DNA of 64,000 nucleotides from Flaveria trinervia (GCA_025506515.1 CM046442.1:60001376-60065375); one strand, 5' to 3'. Positions 9,224-21,070 are shown, counted from the first letter of the stretch. Program-made: numbers and translations. The notes: generated by a model not told the origin, from the sequence alone.

Positions 9224-10757
9224 CATGAACATTCATCGGGACAATTTGGGATATAAAACAAGAGATTAAGCAAACATTAATCAATCCAGATTGACTTTGC
9301 GTCCAAACTCCATCGGTGATAGATCCTATAATGTTATCATGTGTATGATCTTTCAAAGTTTTAAAATCAGAGGGCATGGGTGGGATATTTGAAGATGGTT
9401 GACTAATTAGTTGTCGATGAATAGATGAAGGTGATGTTGATGGTAAGGTAGAGTCAATTAGAGAGATAGGTGATACCTGCTGAAATAAGGAAAATGTAGG
9501 TGTGGAGGGAAGGGATGTAGAAATAAGTGGAGGTGAAAAGGTCAACTTATGAAAATGAAGATTGCAATATCACCTGTTGTAGCATCGGTTGTAGATGTAG
9601 TAGGGGAGCCTTGAGATGTGATAGGTACATGAGCTGGAATAATGATATTTGTTTGAACATTGGAGATAGACACATCATCGTCGAAAACTAGAAGATTAAA
9701 AGAGTTAAACACCATATCTGAGTCTAAGAACCATGCTGGTTCAGATCGAACATTAAAGGAATTATATTCCTGCGAATAAATATAAAAAGACTCTTAACAA
9801 TACGTGTTCTCTTGTTATATACCCGATATGCTTTTTGAGAGGGACAATAGCCAACGAAGTAACATTCATCAGACATGGCACCAAACTTTGTCTTCTGCAC
9901 CTGAGTATTTAATAAAGTGCACGAGTAGCCAAATGGTCGAAGGAAATCAATTAAAATCTTTCTCATATGAAATAATTCATAACGAGTCATCATTTTAGCT
10001 TTGAATACCAACACCCTGTTCAGAACATATAAAACACAGTTCACCGCCTCAGGCCAAAAGATGATGGGTAAGGACAATTTAATCAACATTGTATGAGCAA
10101 CTTCAAGAAGAGTGTGATTCTTTTGTTCAGCCATGCCAGTATGTTGAGGAGTCCTTGCCTCACTGAATTGTCTTAAAATTCCCATGGCAACACCGAACGA
10201 GTCAAAGATCTGATTCCTAAATTCAGTACTGTTATCACTACTGATTGCTAAAACCTTCTTCTGCTCATCATCTTGATTGAAAGTATTAATTTCTGCAACA
10301 CTTCAGCAACCTCTCCCTTGTGAGCTAGAAATTTTCCCCAAGAATAACTAGAAAAATCATCTGTTATAACAAGACACAAATATTTTTTGGTAATTGATTT
10401 AACACTAATTAGGCCAAACAAATCAGTATGTAACAACTCGAGGGGATTAGTTGTGCTATTTTCAAGTTTTGGCTTATGTTGTTTCTTATGATGTTTGCCT
10501 TTGGCACACGCCATACATTTTTCAATCACAAAGAAATCTTTTAAATGTAGTCCCCTAACAAGATTGTTTTTAACTAATTTTTTTATAATTTTGAAATTAA
10601 CATGGCCCAATCTGCAATGCCATAAGAGACACTCAGAAGTGGAAGCTTTGGACAAGAGACAGGTAACGATAGACGTTGACTCCGTTGAACCCATATCAAG
10701 AAGATATGTATCATTCTCTTGGAGCCCGCATGAGTACCATCTCATCTGGAATATCAA
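9224..10757 (-). pseudogene. pol: Integrase and integrase-RT linker of element F
   Basis: In minus-strand order, 10757-10248 holds the pre-integrase zinc domain (LWHCRLGHVNF, ending CMACAKGKHHKKQ) and the integrase core start LHTDLFGLISV with the first catalytic Asp. The second Asp lies in SSDNSTEFRNQ (about 10215-10245) in a shifted frame. The region 10185-9724 holds RTPQHTGMAEQKNHTLLEVA with the catalytic Glu, then GYCPSQKAYRVYNKRT. A Ser/Pro-rich linker (9545-9224) leads to DNIIGSITDGVWTQSQS, a typical pre-RT motif. Several frame breaks make it non-functional. Confidence 0.88.
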
Positions 10758-10766
10758 TCTTAGATT

Positions 10767-11045
10767 TTAGAAAAAGACATTCATTGGACTTAAACAAGAC
10801 AAGAAAGCCTTTACCATAAATCTGAGAGACACTCGACAGATTAAATGCAACATAGGTACATAATTGACTTTCTCTAAAGTTAGAGAGCCATTGGAAACTT
10901 CTCCTTGATCGATCATTTTTTCTCCTTTCTTGTCGCTAGCAAATGCAACGTAACCTCCATTTATTATCCGATAATTGGTCAACAAATCTTTTAGCCCTGT
11001 CATATGTCTGAACTATCCACTATCCACATGCCATACACTATTTAC
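10767..11045 (-). pseudogene. pol: Aspartic protease of element F (stop after the active site)
   Basis: The active site reads VWHVDSG followed directly by a TAG codon and then FRHMTG (near 11010-11035), so the DSG catalytic triplet is intact but the frame is closed. Downstream, GGYVAFASDKKGEKMIDQGE and LTLEKVNYVPML match the usual copia protease flap and C-terminus. Confidence 0.85.
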
Positions 11046-12757
11046 GACCTTAGTGGATGCCTCCTGCAAAAATATCAAAGAATAGGTTAACCAGGTGAAA
11101 TGGTAACCCAAGTTTGAACAACTTTAACTTTAGGAGAGACAAGTTTCTTACAAAAGAAATTATCAATTAATTTTTGTCAATCTATTCCCAAACGAATTCC
11201 TATTAACATGTCTATAATGTAACTCTAGACAATGCTTAACTACATGATCATCTTTACCACACCTAAAATAGTGTGGTTTTAATATAGATCTGTTATGTAA
11301 CGGGTAGGGATTTGATCAATATGTATTTCCTCATCACATTCAGACAGATTAGAATCTACACACACACTGTTTTCTTATACATGTCTCGAGATCTATTTTT
11401 ATTTGAAAAGGAATGGTTATTTACAAAAGTAGTCGAATTTTCATCTGAAGTACATGTAGTACTTGTACCACTTGTACTAGCAAAAGATGAAGTCGATACC
11501 TTTCGTTTGATAAAGAAATATTTGTTGGGGTAAAAAATGAAATAGGATGAGAAAAGAATTTTTCAAAACAATTAGTTTTATTTTTCTCGTTACTCTTTAT
11601 GGTGGAATCATTCACACTATTAGCACAATTAGAAACAGTAGCATCATCACAATCCATGGAATTTAAAGATGAGATAGAAACATCACAAGAACATGATGAG
11701 ATAGTGTCTATTACACATTCACTAGAAATGAAAATAGAATTTAAACTAGATTTATGATTTAAGATAGAATGCTGACATTTAGGTGTACTAAGACTAGTGC
11801 ATCCAAGCCCACTAGTCACTCCATAACCGTAGTCCTCATGAACATGCTTAGGATTTACACCTTCTAAACCTGCAGACATACTATTAGCATATGTTTTGAT
11901 CAAATCATTAGAAGGATGAGGAACATGCATAGGAAAATAACAGTAAGTAACAGGAGGAGGATAAACCTTAGCATTTTCATAGCCCAATCCCGTTTTAATC
12001 CTAGCCCCCATTGAGATTTACATAGATCATCATGTTTCATTTCCAATATTGTCCATTTATCGAGCTTTTACCCAAGTTTCTTGTTTCAAATTCAGCAAGT
12101 GCAACCCTTTTAGTCAAGTATTAATCTCAACATTTCTTTCCAAAACTATTCATTTTAGGTGATCATTCTTTTTAAAGCCTCGTTTAATTTACAAAATATT
12201 TAGACTCGTTTTTTAAGTACCTCACTAATTCATTTTAAATCTTTCTCATTATCAATTAATAAATGATTAGCTTTGTAAACTCCAAATAACCTAATTTTAC
12301 ATAGAGAAGAACACATATCCTGATTTACCTCATACGAAAGTCCCATCACCACCTTTTCTGTTGCTAAGGTCTTCTCACATTGGCATATGGGAGTACTCGA
12401 CTTGCTTTCCTCAACAGTGATAGCAACATCATCTTTTTCTTTTCCTTGCTTAGTGGGTTGACTTCCTTCATTCCTTAATTCCTTAGATTTACCTTCTTTC
12501 ACCCTCTCATCCTCCTTCACCTTCACTAAACCCTCAGTTTCATTTCCTTTCAACTTCTCATCCTTCTTCACTTTTGTAGACTCCTCCGCATCACTTCTAA
12601 GATTTTTGAATAGATCAAATTCATCCTTACAATCCACCTTTCCCTTTCCTTTTACAATTTCAGCCACCAAAGCTTGATTAATCTCTGCTCTCTTCTCTGT
12701 AGCTTTATGACTCCAATCAAAGTTTGAAATCAAAGTTGTCTCCTTTTTGTGACTCAT
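11046..12757 (-). pseudogene. gag: Gag C-terminal region of element F with second zinc knuckle
   Basis: 12757-12230 is a Lys/Glu-rich segment, 12011-11421 is Ser/Asn-rich, and about 11270-11232 encodes a second CCHC knuckle that reads YFRCGKDDHVVKHC. Its first Cys is replaced by Tyr. A second knuckle placed just before protease is also seen in elements B, C and J, which supports one lineage for all of them. The parts lie in different frames. Confidence 0.7.
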
Positions 12758-12784
12758 ATCCCCCTTTCCCCCATTTGTAGTTAG

Positions 12785-13840
12785 TCATGGAACTCTTGTA
12801 TTACTATAATCAATGACGATTGGCAATGGACATTCACGTTTAAAATGTCCCAACTGTTTGCAATTAAAACACCTCAGCTTGGCTTTATCAAATCCCAGTT
12901 TGGAGTTAGAGCTTTGACCACCAAAATTCTTTCTCCCAGTGCACTCCATGAATCTCCAGGCTCGAAGTGTCAGCATTTTCATTTGGCATTGAATGTTAGT
13001 CTCCTCCAAATCATCAGGGTCCACCTGATACATATCCTCCATTGTCATCCCTTTCCTTTCCACCCCCTGCCACTAAGGCTTCATAGCTCTGAACAAACAT
13101 TCGTAAAAGAGCCATTGTCTCGGATGGAACTGAATTTTAACATTTTCTTTTGATTAGCTTGATCTCACCTAACACTACCAAAACCTCTAGAAAAATCAAT
13201 AGTATTCACTCCTCCTTGATGAGATGTCTGCATAGGAGAGCTTGTAGCAGAAGATAATAATGCAACATTTTGAGTGAAACCAGATGTGGGCATCATGGTT
13301 TGGTTGAATTCTTTCTTTTCTTGTCTAACTCGAAGGATTTAAGCTTATTGATAATATCCATAAGCTTGTAATCAATGAAACTTCTTTCCTGTTTTAGCAT
13401 TCTCACCTGTAGGCTCCACTAAGGTGGGAGAGAGTCTAGCACCTTGTTGACTTGCTCACTATTGGAAAGCTTTTCATCGTGTTTCTTCAGTGTGCTTGAT
13501 ACTGTCATAAAACGACTAGTGAGATCTGTGAGACTCTCATTCTTGTATCCCACAAAGGAGTTGAATTCCTTCTCAGCTTAACACTCTTGCCTTTCACCAA
13601 CTCATCATTACCATCATAGAACTCACACAAAGCGTCAAAGAGAGACTTAGCATTCTTATGGTCAGCGAATCGATTGTAGATGTCGGGTGAGAGACAAAGA
13701 GTCAATGCTCCAAAAGCTTTCTGGTCTCGATCAATCAGCTTCAGATCCTTCTCGTTGTATGTGGATGGGTCCTTATTTTGGGATACAACATCACCAACAG
13801 TGACAGTTGGTATGTGAGGACCAGAAATAATAGATTTTCA
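12785..13840 (-). pseudogene. gag: Gag N-terminal and first zinc knuckle of element F
   Basis: From about 13830 the minus strand reads GPHIPTVTVGDVV and then KLIDRDQKAFGALTLCLSPD, AKSLFDALCEFYDGNDELVKG and KNESLTDLTSRF, a typical copia Gag core. At 13063-12785 the zinc knuckle CFNCKQLGHFKREC is intact and follows a GRKNFGG basic segment. Frame breaks at about 13560 and 13070 separate the parts. Confidence 0.85.
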
Positions 13841-14537
13841 TTAATTGTGATCAACGTAGAAGAAAAAGGCTTTGAGTCATCTCTTTCAATCCTTGAAATC
13901 ATCTGAGTCTTGGAGGTTTGTTGGGAGCTACACTTTGAAGATCAGCAAGGGTAAAGGAACTCACCTTTGACAAGCTAGTTTCGCTGGGGAAGAAGTAATT
14001 TCGCAGAAAATTTGGTAAATTCGCAGGGAAGACTAGTTTCGCTTGATTGCCTTAGTTTCACAGGCAATTTCGGTAGCAGTTTCGCTAGCCAAATTCCTGA
14101 AACAGTTTAGTTTTGTCTACACTTTCGCATGAAACAAACTTGAACTTTCGTTTAATGGTCCCTTCGGCATCAACTTCGCTTATAAATCACCTACAAGCAC
14201 TGTTGAACTTTCGTTCAATGAAACTAGTTTCGGAGGATAGTAGAAAACAACTTCAAAAAGGATAACCCATGTACTTTCGCTAGAAGAACAGTTAGTTTTG
14301 CTGGATGAACTAATAATCTCACTGATTGAAGCTGAAAAGCTTTTTCAACACGAAATCAATCTGAAATCATCAAAAACTCAATGGATTTAAGATCTGATGA
14401 TTACAGAGCTTCCCCAACCAAAAAACAACAAAAGTAAAGCAAATTCAATATCAAATACACTTGAATTTGATCTAAAATTGATGAAAACTTGATATTGTAC
14501 CAAACAACCAAAACCTCAACAAATCATGAGCACTAAG
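13841..14537 (-). other. 5' leader of element F between PBS and gag
   Basis: There is no open frame. On the + strand about fifteen TTTCGC or TTTCGT words lie between 13975 and 14300, often as TTTCGCTGG or TTTCGCAGG. The same words occur in F's LTR (14820-14960). It is an internal noncoding region whose motif matches the LTR, as in the other families here. Confidence 0.75.
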
Positions 14538-14549
14538 GCTCTAATACCA
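14538..14549 (-). promoter_or_regulatory. Primer binding site of element F
   Basis: The minus strand reads TGGTATTAGAGC 3 bp inside the LTR end. This differs at one base from the common initiator-Met tRNA site TGGTATCAGAGC and primes minus-strand cDNA synthesis. Confidence 0.85.
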
Positions 14550-14552
14550 TAT

Positions 14553-15255
14553 TGTTGGTTCATTTGATCGATTTGCAGTACAAATGAGATGTTGAATCGT
14601 TTAATATCAAATACAAACAATATATGACAAAGATGAAAACAATTAAGAACAATCATAAATGAATCAAAGTAAGAACAATGAGAATCAATATATTCAATAA
14701 TAACAAAGCACAATGATATTTCTGTGAATAAACTGCTTACACAGGTCTCTGCAATAATGATAAACGATTATAGTTTTGCAAGATTACCAAACAATGGAAA
14801 TGATCAAGTCTATATATAGCACTCTTAGTTCCGCAAATAGTTTCGTTACCACTGTGCTGCCAAAACTATAGTTTCACCCGGCAAAAACAATAGTTTTGCT
14901 GGGTGAACTAAAACAACTGACTGTGAGAGCTCACATTTTCGCTCACAGTTTCGCTGGACAACAAAAGTAAACAAAATGAACTAAATACAAAAGTAAACTA
15001 ACATTAGACCTATTACAAAGGAATATAAACATAAAGTAATCTTAGATGAGTCCGACCTATACTCGATCTTCAATTATCAAGACCAAAGTAACAAACCAAA
15101 AAAGATAAGGCGAATGAAGAAAAGATTGGGAAACCAGAACCTAGTTCAACAACCTCATCTTCACTGAATCATCCTCACCACAAAGAACACAGAATGAATG
15201 AAATAAAACTAAAATTAACACTGAAACTTCAAGATTGATTCATGAAGGAGTAACA
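14553..15255 (-). repeat. 5' LTR of element F (703 bp)
   Basis: On the + strand the LTR runs from TGTTGG (14553), next to the PBS, to GAGTAACA (15255), so it begins TGTTACTCC and ends CCAACA on its own strand. A TATA-like TATATATA lies at 14811-14818. U3 is rich in AGTTTCGC and GTTTTGCTGG words. The outer end is inferred from the TGTT/AACA terminus and from E-type coding sequence starting right after it. The 3' LTR lies outside the window. Confidence 0.78.
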
Positions 15256-15560
15256 ATTTTAGACAATGCTGGCAACCCCAAGATCATTAAGGCTTGGGTT
15301 GTCAATTATAATTGATTTCTTTCTATGTGTGGAAACAATCATGGAGAGCTAACAACAAGTGGTATGTTGACAGTGGTTGTTCCATGCATATGATAGGAAA
15401 CTGTTCTCTTCTTCATGACTTAAAGCATAAAAATGCCTTATATGTGACATTTGGTGGGGATAAGAAGGGAGGTAAAATAATTAGTGAAGGAATGGTAACT
15501 AATGGTGTACTCATGTTTGAGAAAGTAATTATTGTGAAAATTTGCAGTAGAATCTATTGA
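15256..15560 (+). pseudogene. pol: Aspartic protease of element E
   Basis: Coding-like sequence GNPKIIKAWVVNYN leads to the intact active site KWYVDSGCSMHMIGN (15355-15400). LYVTFGGDKKGGKIISEG and NGVLMFEKV follow. The frame then closes at about 15558. The catalytic DSG is present. Confidence 0.85.
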
Positions 15561-15698
15561 GTGTGTCTCAAATTTGTGATCAAATTACACCACATTGTTT
15601 GATAACACTAACTGTTACTTTCTAAAGCCAGGGTTTTTAGTTCCAGAAGAATGGATCCTTCTTAAAGCAACAAGAAAAGGAAACACATATGTTTTTAT

Positions 15699-16763
15699 AT
15701 GAAAAATACCGTTGCACTTACAAGACATGAAACATGCCTACTAACTAAGTCATCAGAAGATGAATCTCAATTGTGGCATAGAAGGCTTGTTCATTCTAAC
15801 ATGAAGAACATGAACAAATTGGTGAAAAATGACTTAGTCATTGGATTGCCAAAGAAAGAGTTTTGTTGCTCAAACCATTTTCCTTCACGTTTAAAGGAAA
15901 CAACATAGAGTGTCACATAAATCAAAACTTATCAATACAAACACTACACCACTCAAATTGCTTTACATGGATCTGTTTGGTCCAACCAATGTGATGATCA
16001 TTGGTAAAAGGAAATATTGTTTAGTAGTAGTGGATGATTTCACTACATTCACATCGGTCTTTTTCTTAAAACAAAATAGTGAAACATCATAAACATTTAT
16101 GGACTTTGTCATCAAGATTGAGAATCAACTTAATTTAAAGATAAAGTTTTTAGGAGTGATAATGGGACTAAATTTATTAATACTGACTTAGATTCTTTTT
16201 GTAGGAATAAAGGCATTGCAATGCAATTCAGTACACCAAGAACTCCACAACAGAATGGAGTTGCTGATAGAAGAAACATAACTCTTATTCAAGCAGCAAT
16301 AATAATGCTAGTTGATTCACAATTGCCAATCACCTTTTGGGATGAAGTAGTGAACATAGTATGCAATGTTCAAAATAGCACATTAATTGTCAAAGAGTAT
16401 AATAAAACACCTTATGAGCTTTTATTCAAAAGAAAACCCTTACATAGGAAATCTTAGAGCTTTTGGGTGTCATGTATCTATTTTAAACATAAAGGAACAA
16501 TTGAGAAATTTTTTAGAAAAAAGCCTATGATGGTTTCTTTGTTGGATATTCTTCAACATCTAAATTATATAGAATTTACATTCCACACCATAACATGGTT
16601 GAAGAAACTCCTAATGTCATTCGATGAATCCATATTTCCTAAATCTGTAAAAGGATCATCATGGTTGTTTGATATAGATGCACTAACAGACTCATTTAAC
16701 TATGATTATTTGAATAATGTAGAATTTGATGATACATGTTATCCATTTTTCCCCCAAATATGA
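15699..16763 (+). pseudogene. pol: Integrase of element E
   Basis: The pre-integrase domain has QLWHRRLVHSNMKNMNKLV, but its Cys pair region is frameshifted (near 15870-15910). The core begins LLYMDLFGPTN (first Asp) with YCLVVVDDFT. The second Asp block (about 16150, SDNGTKF-like) is out of frame. GIAMQFSTPRTPQQNGVADRRN gives the region of the catalytic Glu, which is replaced: the usual VAERRN reads VADRRN. The C-terminal block to 16763 is broken. It is not functional. Confidence 0.85.
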
Positions 16764-17411
16764 ATGAAATGTTATTGTGTGCTCATCCTCCAAGAATACA
16801 AACATCAAGTATCATGGAACAAGGAACAATCAATAATAACAATGATGCTGCACAATTATAGCAAATGGATCTACATCCTTAGCATCCTCAGATGAACATC
16901 CTACATCCAGAGATATGAATAATGCGTTAGCAGCTGTTCCATCCTCTCAAGCAAATACTCCACACATTGAAGATGATCCACTACATTCCAAAAAGTTGAT
17001 GTCGGGAAGTCAACATATACCATCCGTAGATGTTCCTCTAACTCCTACGGAAGCACAAAATACTTCTGGAGAAGTTCCTACAAAAGACATTCACAATGCA
17101 CCTGATGTTCAAACTCAAGAAGATCACTCCACTTCCAATAATGAACATCAGGAACACTTTGATTACTTCCTAAATTCATTAGTTTGGTTGGATCAATCTG
17201 CATCAATGGATATGACTAGTTTGGAATCATCTATTCTAGTTGAATCTACTCCAACAACAAGAACTCATAAGACTCATCCAATAAACAACATAATTAGTGA
17301 TTTAATGATTGAACCACAGAAAGCCAGGAGGAGCTACAAACATCTGTCTTTTTACTTTTTCTTTTTCTTCATAAGTGGTTCCTCCAAACATCACAGCTAC
17401 ACTAAAAGATA
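16764..17411 (+). pseudogene. pol: Integrase-RT linker of element E
   Basis: A mostly open frame (16915-17412) encodes a Ser/Thr/Pro/Gln-rich linker with THPINNIISDLMIEPQKA, the equivalent of the IIGDI motif before RT. No enzymatic motif is visible. It resembles other copia linkers in composition and position. Confidence 0.7.
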
Positions 17412-18300
17412 ATAGCTGGATTGAAGCTATGCAAGAAGAACTTCAACAATTCAGAAAGCAAAAAGTCTAGAATCAAGTTGATTTACCTGAAGGTCAACAT
17501 CAAATTAGACAAGGTGGCTCTTGACAAATAAACTAGATGAAAGAGGTATAATTGTGAGAAACAAAGCAAGGCTGATTGCACAAGGTTACACTCAAGAAGA
17601 AGGGATAGACTATGATGAAATTTTTGCACCAGTTGCAAGAATTGAAGCCATAAGAGTATTCCTAGCGTATGCAACATATAAGAAGTTCACTATCTATCAA
17701 ATGGATGTAAAATGTGCTTTATTATATGGGAAAATTGACGAAGAATTCTATGTAGCTCAACCTCCTGGTTTTGAAGTTCCTGATTACCGACATAGGGTGT
17801 ACAAGCTTGATAAAGCTTTGTATGGACTTCATCAAGCACCAAGAAAGTGGTATGAAACATTATCATCTTTCTTGCTCAAACATGACGATAAAAGAGGGAC
17901 TATTGATCAGACTCTCTTTCTCAAACAAGAACATCGAGATCTTTTAGTTGTCCAAATATATGTTGATGATATTATATTTGGATCAACAAACAAAATGTGT
18001 AAGCTTTGAAGATTTGATGAAATTTGAGCTTCAGATGGGATTTCATCAATCAAGAGAAGAATATTCATCAAATATTGAAGAAGTATAATCTTGCTGATGC
18101 ATCTTCTTGCAAAACACCTGCTTCAACAATTTACAAAATTGTACTAGATCCTATAGGAAAATCTATTGATCAAAGATTGTATAGATCCATGATAGTATCT
18201 CTTATGTATTTAACTGCCAGCAGACCTAACATAATGTTTGTTGTGTATGTGTTTGTGCTAGGTACTAATTATGTCCCAAGGTGTCTCATTTGAATGCTAT
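17412..18300 (+). pseudogene. pol: Reverse transcriptase of element E
   Basis: ARLIAQGYTQEEGIDYDEIF, YQMDVKCALLYGK (catalytic Asp), ALYGLHQAPRKWYETL and QIYVDDIIFGS (Asp pair) are all readable. The frame is open from 17521 to 18009. After that a deletion removes the GEL-FFLGLQVKQ segment, and the thumb region continues from about 18050 (QEKNIHQILKKYNLADAS, LMYLTASRPNIMF). The polymerase core could fold, but the frame break after YVDD makes the gene defective. Confidence 0.88.
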
Positions 18301-18856
18301 TAAGAGAATTTTCATATATATTTGAATACTAATTAGGTCCCAAGGGAAATGCCTTGGACTTTGGTATCCAAATGATGGTGACTTTACTCTTTACTCATAT
18401 TCAGATAGTGACTTTGGACGATGCAACAACAACAGAAAATCCACAATTACGGGATGTTAATTTTAGGACCAAGACTTGTTTCATGCTAGTGCAAGAAGCA
18501 AACATATATATCTGTATCCACAGCTGAGGCTGAGTACATAGCTGCTTCAACTGGTTGCTCTTTAAGTCCTTTGGTTGCAAAACCAATAACTTCATTATGG
18601 TTATAATTTCCATCAAACTCCAATTGATATTGATAATTCAACTGCTATGTTTATCACTTCTAATCCAGTTCAACATAGTAAAACAAAGCATATTGAAATC
18701 AAATACCACTTTGTGAGAGATTGCTCAGAAAAGGGTTTAATCAAGTTAGTCAAAGTGGATACAACAAATCAGCTTGCTGATTTTTTCACTAAAGCCTTTG
18801 ATTTAGTTAGATTTAATTTTCTAACTAAGTCTTTAGGCATGCTTACCTTAGGTTAA
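18301..18856 (+). pseudogene. pol: RNase H of element E
   Basis: YSYSDSDFGRCNNNRKST carries the first RNase H Asp. The STAEAEYIAAS-like region (about 18515-18555) is out of frame, and 18647-18856 reads NPVQHSKTKHIEIKYHFVRDC and ends LGMLTLG. Several stops separate the pieces. Confidence 0.85.
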
Positions 18857-19254
18857 TCATCATTAACCAAGAAAAGCATGTGAATGTCCTTGTAAACAAT
18901 AACTTCAAAAACCAAAAAACATTAAGAAAAACATAGAAGAATTCAAAAATATTGCCTTTCAGTATTGTGTCTTTTGATTTAGCATGACATATGTTAGAGG
19001 ACCGTGTACGTACGGAGTACTAATTGATATGCGTGAAATCGGATCAAATAGTGTGGAATCCTATTTGATTGGTGATCCAATCAATGAGAACACAGTCCCG
19101 ATCAATCTAACATTTACAAAAATATTAAGAATGATTAGAACAAGATCAATTGCGAACTATGAACTTGGAACAGTCTTTCTGGACACTCTGGACGGCTTGG
19201 GTACGAGTATGTGTTCAAGTGTTTTTGAACTATTCTCTTTTTCCACGAATTAAG
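18857..19254. other. 3' flank of element E, no gene recognised
   Basis: AT-rich DNA after the RNase H stop. An 89-codon + strand frame (18984-19253) has no recognisable motif and I do not call it a gene. On the minus strand CCTATAAATACC (19255-19266) would be a good TATA box reading leftward through this stretch, so it could instead be R-U5 of a minus-strand LTR. Confidence 0.5.
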
Positions 19255-19505
19255 TGGTATTTATAGGTTTGGGTTTTCCAATCTTATGACTGAACCATTA
19301 GCATGGTTCAGTCGTGCGACTAAATCATGCGATTGATCCATACGCATGACTGAAGGTTTAGTCGTGCGACTGAGTCAATCTTATTTTTCAATGGTGTGAC
19401 TAATCCAGTCTCCTGGTTCAGTCATGCAACTGGTCCATTAGCATGAAGTATTCATGCGTATGGTCCATTAGTATGGTCTATTCGCATGAAGACTCATACG
19501 ACTAA
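19255..19505. repeat. Array of GTGCGACTGA-type palindromic words
   Basis: Repeated degenerate words (GTCGTGCGACT, CATGACTGAA, GGTCCATTAGCATG) include the inverted repeat GACTGAACC / GGTTCAGTC with an 8-bp loop at 19288-19313. On the minus strand the array lies just upstream of a TATA-like box, the same order as in the LTR U3s of the other families. It may be a U3 from a fifth family in minus orientation; no LTR ends or PBS could be found. Confidence 0.6.
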
Positions 19506-20943
19506 GTTTGAACACATTTCTTAATCATTATTGACAAATAACTATGCACAACAACCTCAAACCTATATAGTTAGTTCAATATACTTTATCACACAATACA
19601 AAATGAAACATTAAACATTATAAGCATTAATCACATACTGTATTTCATTCAACTCATTCATTACATATGTGTAGGACATGACAGACATTTACATTAAGCT
19701 CATAAACTAGGTACATATGTATGAACAACATATGTTGGGAAATGATAGTACAGTATGCCTTTGCTTACTTCCTGAGTAATTCACTTAATTTAAATATGAT
19801 TAGAAGTACTTTGATATGTGAGTAGGTTCATCTTAAGTGGAAACTACACTAAGAGCATACCTAGCATAATGAAAAGGTGACTGTTTGTGGGAAACTCCAT
19901 TTTGAGGATCAAGGAAGTAAGTCTTCTCCTCATGTGACCAACTCACTCACCTAAGCACAATATGTAAAACACTTTATAACTTCTATCTTTGCAAATCATA
20001 TTCCCTCTATTTTGTGTAAACAAAGACCTGGGTTTATGAACACCATGGTATACCTCTGTAACTAACAGGTGTATAGATTATGATCTCATCGTTCCTCTGT
20101 TTTATGTAAACAAATACCTGGGTTAAAGGCATCACTGGTTTACAAAATTAAAGAGCTGGTGACTTGATGATGATCATATCTAAGCTCTCAAAAGAATCCA
20201 ATGTGATCAATTGTATATTATCTAAAGAGCTTTAGCAACAAAGCATTGACGAGACATCAAATTTGTCTCAAGATATAATTTATAAGTTAATGTATATAGT
20301 TTCTAACTATGAAAAAGTAATGAATTGACTCACAAATAGAGAACAAACTCTAATGTGAATTAAAATGTGGAGCACATAACAGTTAATCTCTAATAAATAT
20401 TAAAACATGATAAACAACATGCCTAGTTGGTACAATACTCTTGTTTGAATTAAAGTGGTCAAACATACTTGCAATCAAGACTAGCATGAGAACACACTTC
20501 ATCTAACAAATCAAACAGGAGGAAGCTTAGTGTCATAGTACGATCCCATTGTATATGCTTATATGCATGTACAAAATGATTCTTTTATTGTCCTTTATTT
20601 CTTTTAGCTTAGTTCGTTTTATAACCTTTGGATTGTCATATGCCTTTCTTGTTATTCTTCTACATAAATTTATGATGAATGCAACATCTTATCATTAATC
20701 ACAAATTTAGGGGGAGTAGCTAATGCTTGAAAACATAAAATCTGAATTTTGATTAAAATCCAAAGAAGGAATTGGAGCTTGAGCACTAACTTAAGTGCAT
20801 GATACATGATGTTTTTCAAAATATAAACCTTCTTATCCACAATTGTCATGAAAACAAAGTCAACAAGGTCGAATAGCAATAAATGTTAACTTATGAGTTT
20901 ATTAGGACCATACAATCAAAGAAGTTTCAATCTTTGCATTTTA
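19506..20943. other. AT-rich unassigned DNA
   Basis: I find no coding sequence, tRNA or clear element ends. It contains a 36-bp imperfect direct repeat (20001 and 20091) and a lone polypurine word AGGGGGAG at 20709-20716, which could be a relic of a retrotransposon 3' end, though no TG start of an LTR follows it closely. Confidence 0.5.
20001..20126 (+). repeat. Imperfect direct repeat, ~90-bp offset
   Basis: A stretch reading TTCCCTCTATTTTGTGTAAA and continuing to CCTGGGTTTA (20001-20036) recurs as a diverged copy at 20091-20126. This suggests an old local duplication. Confidence 0.7.
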
Positions 20944-21030
20944 AGCATCAGCAGAAGCTATAGTACATTTTCAGTATCAGCAGAAGGTATAGTACATTTT
21001 AAGTATGAGTAGAAGCTACAATGGGAAACT
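20944..21030 (+). repeat. 29-bp tandem repeat, about three copies
   Basis: Units start at 20944, 20973 and 21002 with the core CAGCAGAAGCTATAGTACAT. The third copy is diverged. It lies next to the truncated edge of element C. Confidence 0.85.
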
Positions 21031-21070
21031 TAATAAAATATAACTATCCATAGTTATGTAAACTACGAAT

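Larger units (their letters stand above)
7628..15255 (-). mobile_element. Element F: copia retrotransposon (5' LTR to RT), interrupted by element A
   Basis: Read on the minus strand, this goes 5' LTR (15255-14553), PBS, leader, gag, protease, integrase and RT, and stops at 7628 where A is inserted. The rest of F (RNase H, 3' LTR) should lie left of the window. It carries a MITE-like insertion at 8427-9223. Its family differs from A/B and J: its LTR and leader are rich in TTTCGC words and its PBS is TGGTATTAGAGC. It is heavily decayed. Confidence 0.85.
15256..18860 (+). mobile_element. Element E: decayed copia retrotransposon, protease to RNase H
   Basis: It resumes on the + strand immediately after F's LTR with DNAGNPKIIKAWV, a typical segment before protease, and continues through integrase, RT and RNase H to LGMLTLG at 18856. 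F therefore appears to be inserted in E; gag and the 5' LTR of E would lie left of the window. Stops and deletions are frequent, more than in any other element here. Confidence 0.85.

Noticed and set aside
18984..19253. 89-codon open frame as a host gene
   Set aside because: No start context, domain or codon signal, and it lies in repetitive DNA next to a possible LTR.
20709..20716. Polypurine tract of element E with LTR downstream
   Set aside because: No TG-start LTR follows and no matching copy exists in the window; kept only as a possible relic.
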